From an uncultured Hippea sp. (GTDB lineage: Bacteria > Campylobacterota_A > Desulfurellia > JAADFJ01), in contig CAJVZA010000071.1 of assembly GCA_913009315.1 (NCBI GenBank), forward strand, positions 1 through 7,784: 7,784 nt of DNA, in the 5' to 3' direction. Position numbers and translations under genes: made by a program. Positions 1 through 6,183 of this stretch are shown here, piece after piece. The notes beneath the pieces are model-generated. The model saw only the letters and a program-made list of their open reading frames with translations, was not told the DNA's origin and did not search any database. Position 1 is the first letter of the stretch, and every line of letters begins with the position of its first letter.

Positions 1-8
1 ACATTCAT
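1..8 (-). CDS. Start of an unidentified gene running off the left edge
   Basis: Only the first codons are inside the window, so no function can be given. On the minus strand an AAGGGGG Shine-Dalgarno (13-19) lies just upstream of two candidate ATG codons in different frames, at 8-6 (spacing 4) and 4-2 (spacing 8). The same G-rich ribosome-binding site type precedes lysR. A promoter-like pair and a LysR-type palindrome lie further upstream. Being the next gene downstream of lysR on the same strand, it is a natural candidate target of that regulator (inference). Confidence 0.45.
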
Positions 9-57
9 AAATCCCCCTTATAAAAAAATCAGATTATCTTTAATAGCATATTATTCT

Positions 58-91
58 TTTATAAAGTATTGATAAAATATAACAAAATCAA
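58..91 (-). promoter_or_regulatory. Candidate sigma70-type promoter for the left-edge gene
   Basis: On the minus strand, TTGTTA (80-85) and TATAAA (58-63) are separated by 16 nt. An overlapping alternative is TTGATT (86-91) and TACTTT (63-68) with a 17-nt spacer. Either would start transcription near position 50-56, leaving a leader of about 45 nt before the start codon at 8 or 4. The region is very AT-rich, so chance matches are possible. Confidence 0.4.
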
Positions 92-102
92 GTTAAATTA
101 AT

Positions 103-117
103 TTATAGTTACTATAA
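103..117. promoter_or_regulatory. Perfect 15-bp palindrome, candidate LysR-type operator
   Basis: The sequence is TTATAGTTACTATAA, arms of 7 bp around one base. The inner 13 bp start with T and end with A around 11 bases, which fits the T-N11-A dyad typical of LysR-family binding sites. Its centre (110) is about 54-60 bp upstream of the predicted transcription start of the left-edge gene, close to the usual LysR recognition position near -65. It shares the 8-mer TATAGTTA with the palindrome upstream of lysR. Confidence 0.45.
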
Positions 118-289
118 GATTTTTTATGAAAATAAGGTATTATTTCTGACTGTTTTATTTCTTCGAACTCCGGATATGGTTTACGAACCTGCCCGGCACA
201 AATCATATTTCTATTTTGAAAGAGATAACTTCAGGATATCTTATGAAAAGTTGTGAATCTGTTTATTGTACAGTGATTTCATTATTCAT

Positions 290-1210
290 TTATTTATCTT
301 TACTTCTCGGTATATAATCCAGGACGCATTCTATAAAATATTTCATTTTCGGACTATCGTGCTTTTCTTTGTACAGCATCAGTTTTATATCCATAAAAAA
401 TTTCATATTCCTGTTCATCTCTATTTTTTTAAGTGTTCCGGCATTAAGTTCATTTCGTACGGTAGAAATAGACAGGAAACTGATACCTTTGCCCGCAATT
501 ACCATCTTTTTTATGAGATCGGAGTTTTCGCATTCCATGCTAATTGGCAATTTAACTTTTCTGAATCTGTTTTGAATATATTTTCTTGTTGCAGATCTAT
601 TATCTCTCATTATAACAGTTTCGCTCAATATATCGTTGATCGTAACTACTTTCTTCCGTTGTATAGAATGATTGGGTGCCGATACGGGACAGATCTCCTC
701 TTTTCCGAGTTTCAGGACTACAAGTTCTTTTCTGCTGATACGACCTGATGTTTCTCCTATAACAATGATATCAAGTGTTCTGTTCTGCAGTTTTTTGAAT
801 AGAGTTTCAGAGCTGTCTATATCAATTTTTATCCGCGAAACAGGATATTTCATTCTATATTTGTTTAGAATTTCAAAAAGTAACGTTTTTGAATGAGCAA
901 GGGTAATTCCGATTCTCAGTTTTTCCGATTGAGTTTCCTCTATTTCTAAAAGTGCCCTCTCCGCATCGTCCAGTTCTCCAAAAACCTTTTTAAGATATCT
1001 CATCAAAATCTTGCCGCTGTCGGTCAGCAGAAAATTTTTCTTATCCGCTATGAGCTTTATCTTTATACTTTTTTCTAAATTCCTTATCTGCATAGTTACT
1101 GCCGGTTGAGTTAAATATAAACGGTTTGCCGCTTTGGAAAAGTTTCCTTCTTCAGCAACCACATAAAAGTAATAAAGCTGCTTCAGATTATCTTTGAGTC
1201 TAAGAGTCAT
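290..1210 (-). CDS. LysR-family transcriptional regulator
   Basis: 306 aa, normal length for the family. An N-terminal winged helix-turn-helix (about residues 8-67) carries the recognisable pattern GNFSKAANRL-x3-QPAVTMQIRNLE (22-46). A linker helix (70-93) leads to a periplasmic-binding-protein-like effector domain (about 97-300, opening LRIGITLAHS). The usual LFxR after the HTH is replaced by LIAD (53-56). The ATG at 1210 follows a GGGGGG Shine-Dalgarno (1222-1227), 11 nt away. It lies 110 nt downstream of nth with its own candidate promoter and palindromic operator, so autoregulation is likely (inference). The effector and targets cannot be read from the protein; the next gene to the left is the best target candidate. 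Unlike many LysR genes it is not divergent from its neighbour. No convincing intrinsic terminator follows. Confidence 0.93.
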   Translation of the reverse strand: MTLRLKDNLKQLYYFYVVAEEGNFSKAANRLYLTQPAVTMQIRNLEKSIKIKLIADKKNFLLTDSGKILMRYLKKVFGELDDAERALLEIEETQSEKLRIGITLAHSKTLLFEILNKYRMKYPVSRIKIDIDSSETLFKKLQNRTLDIIVIGETSGRISRKELVVLKLGKEEICPVSAPNHSIQRKKVVTINDILSETVIMRDNRSATRKYIQNRFRKVKLPISMECENSDLIKKMVIAGKGISFLSISTVRNELNAGTLKKIEMNRNMKFFMDIKLMLYKEKHDSPKMKYFIECVLDYIPRSKDK

Positions 1211-1236
1211 AAGTTACACTACCCCCCTATTATATG

Positions 1237-1266
1237 AATATACTATTTTACATAATGTTTTAGCAA
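1237..1266 (-). promoter_or_regulatory. Candidate promoter of lysR
   Basis: On the minus strand TTGCTA (1261-1266) and TATATT (1237-1242) are 18 nt apart, giving a start near 1230 and a 20-nt leader that contains the GGGGGG ribosome-binding site. A TATAAT hexamer (1229-1234) is an alternative -10, but it would place the start inside the ribosome-binding site. Confidence 0.4.
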
Positions 1267-1288
1267 AATCGAGAGTTGCTTCACTATA

Positions 1289-1302
1289 TGTATAACTATA
1301 CA
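1289..1302. promoter_or_regulatory. Perfect 14-bp palindrome, candidate autoregulatory LysR site
   Basis: TGTATAACTATACA is a perfect inverted repeat (6-2-6). Its centre is about 65 bp upstream of the predicted lysR transcription start, where LysR proteins usually bind. It contains TAACTATA, the complement of the TATAGTTA in the palindrome at 103-117. Spacing is one base longer than strict T-N11-A. It is not followed by a T-run on the minus strand, so it does not look like a terminator for nth. Confidence 0.45.
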
Positions 1303-1322
1303 CAATGGCTGCACATCGAACA

Positions 1323-1979
1323 TTATCTATGCCTGATGACCCCAATTTTAGGACACTCCGAATCTAATGGACAAACAGAGCAGAAAGGTGAAACGGATTT
1401 ACAGATATTCTGACCAAAAGCAACCAGAAGATCATTAAACCGTATCCAATATTTTTTCGGTAAACAATTTCTAAGTGCCATTTCGGTATCAAATGGAGTT
1501 TTTGTTTTTACTATCCCAAGCCTGTTGGATATCTGATGGACATGCGTATCAACGCAAATTCCAGGTTTATTATATCCTACGGTTATCACCAGATTAGCAG
1601 TCTTTCTGCCGACGCCCGGTAAACGCAGAAGCTCAGTCAAATTGTCCGGCACTGCATCATTATAATCATTATGCAGAATATTGCATATTTTCACAATATT
1701 GTTCGCTTTTACTCTATAAAAGCCGACAGGATAAATAAGTTTCTGGATGGCCGATACCCCTAACTCAGCCAGTTGTTTCGGAGTGTCGGCATATTTCATT
1801 AATCTAAAGGCTGCATCTCTGGTTGCGGCATCTTTGGTTCTAAGACTTAGTACGGTAGATATCAATATCCAGAAAGGATTACTGCTGCAGGCAACCTCTG
1901 TTACTACAGGAACCTTCCAGTTTTTCAATTCATCCGATAGTACGGCGACAATCCGGTCTATATTTCTCGCCTCACGCAT
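1323..1979 (-). CDS. nth: Endonuclease III (DNA glycosylase/AP lyase)
   Basis: 218 aa, close to the usual 210-220. The enzyme removes oxidised pyrimidines and cleaves abasic sites in base-excision repair. The helix-hairpin-helix LPGVGRKTA carries the catalytic lysine K126, followed by VDTHV with the catalytic aspartate D144. The C-terminus has the complete [4Fe-4S] loop C-X6-C-X2-C-X5-C (C193, C200, C203, C209). The helix that reads LSAQATD in E. coli Nth reads LSLRTKD here, so this is not an enterobacterial-type sequence. The ATG at 1979 is preferred over the in-frame TTG at 1982 because AAGGTG (1987-1992) is 7 nt upstream of it. The upstream 267-nt gap to ppiD is largely occupied by repeat copy A, which ends close to this start. 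Confidence 0.96.
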   Translation of the reverse strand: MREARNIDRIVAVLSDELKNWKVPVVTEVACSSNPFWILISTVLSLRTKDAATRDAAFRLMKYADTPKQLAELGVSAIQKLIYPVGFYRVKANNIVKICNILHNDYNDAVPDNLTELLRLPGVGRKTANLVITVGYNKPGICVDTHVHQISNRLGIVKTKTPFDTEMALRNCLPKKYWIRFNDLLVAFGQNICKSVSPFCSVCPLDSECPKIGVIRHR

Positions 1980-1986
1980 CAAATGG

Positions 1987-1992
1987 CACCTT
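1987..1992 (-). promoter_or_regulatory. Shine-Dalgarno AAGGTG of nth
   Basis: Seven nt before the ATG at 1979, against 4 nt before the TTG at 1982; this decides the start. It lies at the edge of the sequence that resembles repeat copy B. Confidence 0.6.
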
Positions 1993-2024
1993 GAACGGTT
2001 TTCGGTTTTATCAACATATAAATA

Positions 2025-2130
2025 CAGGCAGTATGAGGATGCAGCCGATTCAATTGAAAGATAATTCCGATTTGAGACTCAAGATGATCGTTCACGGATC
2101 GATAGAGATGCACCGACATCACAATTATTC
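2025..2130 (-). repeat. Intergenic repeat, copy A (diverged)
   Basis: The segment 2070-2108 aligns without gaps to 5141-5179 of copy B: 31 of 39 bases identical by hand count, in the same orientation. Similarity continues with small gaps to a shared CAGGCAG (2025-2031 and 5096-5102) on one side and to about 2130 on the other. On the minus strand the core reads TCTCTAT, then about 15 nt later CATCTTGAG. A 63-codon open frame (2170-1979) crosses it, but the frame equivalent to copy B's open frame contains stops, so the copy is treated as non-coding DNA. It fills much of the ppiD-nth gap. Confidence 0.7.
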
Positions 2131-2246
2131 GCCAAAAGCCCGCCCAAAAGGCAAAACGAAAAACATACACTGCAGCATTAGCTTTTACGCATTACGCGTT
2201 TTCTCATTTTGCTCAAGGCCTCATCCGATGCGCAAAATTAGGCACA

Positions 2247-4121
2247 TCAGATATTTTCCGTAAACTTTTTGTTGATTTTAATTTCAATGCCTTTTTTCAA
2301 ATTTGCAATCTTTTTATTCAATATAATCGATGCCTTTTTCTGCAGAAGCTGACGCCTTATCAGATCTTTTTTGCTCAAATAGTCTTTCTTATTAAATTTG
2401 CTTTTATTTTTAAAAGCGACAATATTGTACGAACTTGTGTTGCTGCAGACAGCAATTTCGTTACTTTTCAACGATACCAATTTTTGCGGCAGGCATCCAA
2501 GCTGTAAACTTTCAGTTTCAGCCTCCGAAATCAAACTTGTTGATTTATACGCCAAATTTAATTTTTTTCCTGTTTTGTACACACCTATCTTTTTAGCTAT
2601 TTTTGCGGCTTTTTTCTCCATATTTTTTGCAATCTGAACAGATTTAAGCTGAATGACGGCAGATCTGATCTTTGACTTCAGAGTTGCAAACGCAGGTATA
2701 TATGATTTTATGGTCTTGTCTTTTTTAAAGACTATAAAATGCCCCTTGCCTGCCTGAACAGGTGATGATATCTTGCCTTTGGCAAGCAATACGGCACTCT
2801 TGTAGATATTCTGAGTATAATCTCCAAACAGATCTCCGTTGTATGAGAATGGTTTTGAAACCAATATAGGATAGCCTTTAAAATTGTTATCACCTTTTGC
2901 ACTTTTCCATGCAATTTGAGCTCTTTCTGCGTTATTAAACAGATTCTGATACGCTTTAAAGAGTCTTAGATTTTTTCCAATCTCATCGGCTACGTCATCA
3001 AAACTTTTTACAGATGATTCTTTTCTGCTGATTACTTTAATAATATGATAGCCGAATTGTGTTTTGACCGGTTTGCTTATTTCGCCGATTTTAAGTGAAA
3101 ATGCTGCATCGGCAAACGGCTTGACAAGCTGGTTCTTTTGAATATATCCTAAATCGCCGCCTCTAACTCTTGAACCGGGGTCATCTGAGTATTCTTTTGC
3201 CAGTTTACCAAAAGATGCGCCTTTTTTAAGCTCTTTATAAATCTTTTCTGCCTTTTTGAGAGCATTTTTGTATGATCCGTCTTTACCTTTGGCGATCAGA
3301 ATATGCTCGGCATGAACAACCGCAGGCACAAGGAATCGTGTTGGGTGGGCATCATAAAACTCTTTCTCTTCCTTTTTTGTTATCTTTATGCTATTTTCAG
3401 TATTGCCTATATTCACATCAATATATTTTATTACCACCTTTTGGGGCACTCTGAACTGCTCCTTGTACTTGTTGTAGTAATCTTTCAGATCACCTTTTTT
3501 TATCTTGACATCCTTCTTATATCCGGCAGCATCAACAACAATGTATCTGTAACTTCTCTTTCCGTACTCGGAAAGATAGGCTTTTTTAATCTCATTATCG
3601 GAAACATTAACATTTCCTATAAGTTTCTGAGCTTCTTTGCGCACCAAAAGATCTTTTCTAAGCGCACCTTCATACTCCTTTTTTGTCTTATTGTTCAAAC
3701 GCAAAAAATTATCATAAAGATCGCGGCTGAAATGCCCGCCCCGCATAAAATTCGGATTGCTTTCAATTTCAGCAGCGAGATCGGTATCACTAACTTTGAC
3801 TCCGTCCTTTTTTGCCTGAAGAACCAATACTGCTCTGTTAATTATGTTGTTTTCTATCTCCTTATCAAAGCCCAGCTGTTTTGCCATCTGTTTATCAAAC
3901 TTTCCGCCTAAAAGCCGGGAATATATCTTGTAATAATGATTATAAATCTTTTGATAATCACGGGCGGATATTTTCATATCTCCAACGCTTACGGCTATAT
4001 TTTCTCCCTTGCTGAAGGGACCTGCCATATAAAGCACCGCACCTCCGGCAACAAACGCAAAAATACCGACCCATATTACCAAGCTTAGCAGTTTGATGTT
4101 TTTTCTAAAAATTGTTATCAT
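2247..4121 (-). CDS. ppiD: PpiD-like membrane-anchored peptidyl-prolyl isomerase/foldase
   Basis: 624 aa, almost the same length as E. coli PpiD (623). A short cytoplasmic start and one N-terminal transmembrane helix (about 11-34, rich in L, V, I, A, F) anchor it in the inner membrane with the remainder in the periplasm. A SurA-like N-terminal chaperone region (about 40-200) precedes a parvulin rotamase domain (about 266-366) with the signatures HAEHILI, FGKLAKEYSDDPGS, GGDLGYI and FGYHIIKV. A Lys-rich C-terminal region (about 380-620) resembles the second, degenerate half of PpiD. It would help newly exported proteins fold. The ATG at 4121 overlaps the TGA of the radical SAM gene by 4 nt and has GGGAGAG 4 nt upstream (4126-4132), so the two are translationally coupled. 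SurA or PrsA are alternatives, but the uncleaved anchor and the length favour PpiD. Confidence 0.88.
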   Translation of the reverse strand: MITIFRKNIKLLSLVIWVGIFAFVAGGAVLYMAGPFSKGENIAVSVGDMKISARDYQKIYNHYYKIYSRLLGGKFDKQMAKQLGFDKEIENNIINRAVLVLQAKKDGVKVSDTDLAAEIESNPNFMRGGHFSRDLYDNFLRLNNKTKKEYEGALRKDLLVRKEAQKLIGNVNVSDNEIKKAYLSEYGKRSYRYIVVDAAGYKKDVKIKKGDLKDYYNKYKEQFRVPQKVVIKYIDVNIGNTENSIKITKKEEKEFYDAHPTRFLVPAVVHAEHILIAKGKDGSYKNALKKAEKIYKELKKGASFGKLAKEYSDDPGSRVRGGDLGYIQKNQLVKPFADAAFSLKIGEISKPVKTQFGYHIIKVISRKESSVKSFDDVADEIGKNLRLFKAYQNLFNNAERAQIAWKSAKGDNNFKGYPILVSKPFSYNGDLFGDYTQNIYKSAVLLAKGKISSPVQAGKGHFIVFKKDKTIKSYIPAFATLKSKIRSAVIQLKSVQIAKNMEKKAAKIAKKIGVYKTGKKLNLAYKSTSLISEAETESLQLGCLPQKLVSLKSNEIAVCSNTSSYNIVAFKNKSKFNKKDYLSKKDLIRRQLLQKKASIILNKKIANLKKGIEIKINKKFTENI

Positions 4122-5005
4122 AATTCTCTCCCATAGTTTATAAAATTTTCGTCTCTATTTATATCACAGTTTTCGTTCTGTATCCAGCCTGAAAATTGCA
4201 GCCTTTTTGCCTTCTGCACCACTCTCATATATTCCTTTCTATTTAACTTCCTGCCTATTTTAGAAATTTCAACCGCCTTATAGGCAGGAAAATATTGCCC
4301 CATAACACTGACAGTCACCTGACTGCCGAAAGTCTTCTTTATCCAATCCAATATCTTATAAGATTGATCGATAAATCCCGGAATTACGAGATGCCTTATA
4401 ATTAATCCTCTCGTTGCTGCAGAAGATTCAGTATCGACAGCTCCGACAAGCTCGTACATTTTTTGAATCGCTTTTTTTGCATAAGTCGGATAACTGAACG
4501 TATTGCACAAAAAAGCTGCAGCAGCCTCATCAAAATATTTGAAATCAGCTAAAAAAATATCAACAATACCATCAAGTTTTTCCAGTGCTTCTACATTGAG
4601 AAACGAGCTCGTATTAAACAGAATCGGAATGTGCAAACCGTCTGCCCTGGCAGATCTAACGGCATGGATAATCCATGGAATATATTGATCAGCCGTTACA
4701 AGATTGATATTACCGGCACCCCTTTTCTGCAGAATAAGCATTATTTCGCTGAGTCGCTCTATACTTATAGCTTTTCCTATACCATACTGACTTATGGGAT
4801 AATTCTGACAAAATTTGCAGGAAAGCGTACAGTGAGAAAAAAATATCGCTCCCGATCCGTTCTCTCCCGAAATAGAAGGTTCCTCGCCTTTATGTATACA
4901 GAAACTGGCTATTTCCGGCTGCCCTGCCCTGCAATAGCCAAGCTGACCATTTAAGCGATCCGCGTTGCAATTGCGAGGGCACAGATTACATCTGAATGAT
5001 TTCAT
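4118..5005 (-). CDS. PflX-like radical SAM protein (COG1313 type), substrate unknown
   Basis: 295 aa. The radical SAM cluster motif C-X3-C-X2-C is at C59, C63, C66 (HCTLSCKFCQN). Ahead of it is a second cysteine set, C6-X2-C9-X3-C13-X11-C25 in the context CNLCPRNC...GQLGYCRAG, which is the hallmark of the PflX/COG1313 group. Further conserved segments are NLVTADQYIP (98-107), LFNTSSF, DIFLADFKYFD and RHLVIPG. The group is named for resemblance to pyruvate formate-lyase activases, but to my knowledge its substrate is not established; a Gly-radical partner is not present in the window. The ATG at 5005 has no clear Shine-Dalgarno; the nearest GAGG is about 18 nt upstream. It overlaps ppiD by 4 nt, and its 5' side is repeat copy B. 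Confidence 0.88.
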   Translation of the reverse strand: MKSFRCNLCPRNCNADRLNGQLGYCRAGQPEIASFCIHKGEEPSISGENGSGAIFFSHCTLSCKFCQNYPISQYGIGKAISIERLSEIMLILQKRGAGNINLVTADQYIPWIIHAVRSARADGLHIPILFNTSSFLNVEALEKLDGIVDIFLADFKYFDEAAAAFLCNTFSYPTYAKKAIQKMYELVGAVDTESSAATRGLIIRHLVIPGFIDQSYKILDWIKKTFGSQVTVSVMGQYFPAYKAVEISKIGRKLNRKEYMRVVQKAKRLQFSGWIQNENCDINRDENFINYGREL

Positions 5006-5027
5006 ATAGTTCAGAAATTAAAGCCTC

Positions 5028-5200
5028 ATGAGCATCTCTATTAATTCTGCATGTTTCAAATTGAGAATCCGAATTCGCAGATAAAGCACAAATTGCAGGC
5101 AGCAGCGAGGGATATTGCAAATCCGGTTCAAATGAGATTAATTTGGAGCTCAAGATGACAGTTAACGGGTCAATAGAGACACTCATACACTAATCATATC
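5028..5200 (-). repeat. Intergenic palindromic repeat, copy B
   Basis: The ends carry inverted arms: ATGAGCATCTCTATT (5028-5042) against the complement of 5172-5186, 13 of 15 matching. The inverted similarity continues inward at lower level to about 5075 and 5140, with TTGAG and TCC-AATT blocks at matching spacing. The right part (5096-5200) is shared with copy A. On the minus strand CTGTCATCTTGAGC followed by AATCTCA recalls the widespread bacterial intergenic repeats built on a TCATYCTGAGC core (from memory). A 66-codon open frame (5186-4986) starts exactly at one arm and runs into the radical SAM gene; it has no ribosome-binding site and is considered spurious. Function unknown: REP/MITE-like element or transcript-processing hairpin. 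Confidence 0.65.
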
Positions 5201-5266
5201 AGAACCGCACAGAACACATTTTCAGTGCATACATCTTTTTATTCTCAGTTTTAACACTTAGTTTGC

Positions 5267-6181
5267 TTAAACCGACTTTGCAAATCCCAATTGTTCAACA
5301 TAGCCGGCAATTCCATTTTCTATCGATACATTAGGATTATAACCAAGCAGATGTCTCGATCCGGAAAGATCTGCCTCAGTATGAATCTGAAAGAAATCGT
5401 AAGGGCAGCTGAAATATTCAGGCGGCAGATCGATACCCATCGTATCATTAAGAATGGCAACAACTCTGTTGAATGTTGTTGCTGTACCTGAACCTACATT
5501 GTACACACCGTTGTTTTCTGTTTCCAGCGCCCTGATATTTGCCTCCACGACATCATCGATTGAAACAAAATCTCTTTTTTGTTCTCCATCCGTAAAGATT
5601 CTCGGGCGCTTTCCCTCTTTCATCTGACAGGCAAGCTGGTATATCATGCTTGCAAATTTTCCTTTATGCTGTTCTCCGATACCATACACATTAAAATAAC
5701 GCAAGCCGACAATATCCATACCATATTTCTTAATATAGTAAGATGCCAATTGATCCATGCACAGTTTTGAATATCCATACACATTCAAAGGCGCAAGTTT
5801 GACATTCTCTTTTGTTGGAGCACCTATGTTTCCATATACAGCTGCGCTTGACGCATAAATAACCTTTATATGTTCCTCTCTGGCAAATTCAAGTATTCGT
5901 CTAAATGCTCCGAAATTATTTTTCATCATCTTTTCCTGATCGGTAACAGTGGTATCTGTTATAGCCGATTCAAAAAACAGCGCATCGGATCCGAAAAACG
6001 GATCGAGATCGTCCGATGCCAAATCCATACAAAAAAACTCTCCTTTGTAATCTATCAGATTTTTAAATGTACCGCTATAAAAATTGTCCGCCGCAACAAC
6101 GTTATAATTATCCCTTTTCAATCTTTTCGCTATATTCGATCCTATAAATCCTGCGGCGCCGGTAACAGCTATTTTTTTCAT
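5267..6181 (-). CDS. hldD: ADP-L-glycero-D-manno-heptose 6-epimerase
   Basis: 304 aa, family length about 310. It converts ADP-D-glycero-D-manno-heptose to the L-glycero form used for the LPS inner core, in the cytoplasm. The Rossmann motif GAAGFIG is at 8-14. SSAAVYG (111-117) supplies the catalytic serine and YGYSK (135-139) the Tyr-Lys pair. RYFNVYG...HKG (K173) and the following GEQKRDFV match the HldD-specific pattern, as does FFESAITDTT, which corresponds to the HEGA..STT stretch of E. coli HldD. The ATG at 6181 is chosen over the in-frame TTG at 6187 because GGGAG (6188-6192) is 6 nt upstream. It starts 2 nt after the tilS stop, so it is co-transcribed with tilS. Another sugar-nucleotide epimerase is possible but less likely. 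No other heptose pathway gene is in view. Confidence 0.88.
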   Translation of the reverse strand: MKKIAVTGAAGFIGSNIAKRLKRDNYNVVAADNFYSGTFKNLIDYKGEFFCMDLASDDLDPFFGSDALFFESAITDTTVTDQEKMMKNNFGAFRRILEFAREEHIKVIYASSAAVYGNIGAPTKENVKLAPLNVYGYSKLCMDQLASYYIKKYGMDIVGLRYFNVYGIGEQHKGKFASMIYQLACQMKEGKRPRIFTDGEQKRDFVSIDDVVEANIRALETENNGVYNVGSGTATTFNRVVAILNDTMGIDLPPEYFSCPYDFFQIHTEADLSGSRHLLGYNPNVSIENGIAGYVEQLGFAKSV

Positions 6182-6183
6182 AT

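Noticed and set aside
223-241. AGATA...TATCT inverted repeat after lysR as a terminator
   Set aside because: 5-bp AT-rich stem with a 9-nt loop and no following T-run on the minus strand.
266-748. 160-codon plus-strand open frame opposite lysR
   Set aside because: Antisense to a clear LysR gene, low-complexity Phe/Ile/Tyr-rich product with no recognisable domain.
2131-2152. CCAAAAG direct repeat and GCC/GGC ends downstream of ppiD
   Set aside because: Arms of 3 bp do not make a stable hairpin and two 7-mers are too short to support a repeat array.
1979-2170. 63-codon minus-strand open frame upstream of nth
   Set aside because: Lies across repeat copy A, no ribosome-binding site, no protein-like features, and not in the frame open in copy B.
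2187-2199. ACGC-ATTAC-GCGT hairpin flanked by T runs as a terminator
   Set aside because: Stem only 4 bp; on the minus strand, where the genes are, it is followed by A rather than T; no plus-strand gene needs terminating.
3303-3911. 202-codon plus-strand open frame inside ppiD
   Set aside because: Antisense shadow of a well-supported gene; hydrophobic, Phe/Leu/Ile-rich composition typical of the complement of Lys-rich coding sequence; no ribosome-binding site.
4986-5186. 66-codon minus-strand open frame upstream of the radical SAM gene
   Set aside because: It starts within a terminal arm of repeat copy B, has no ribosome-binding site, overlaps the real gene start, and the equivalent frame in copy A contains stop codons.
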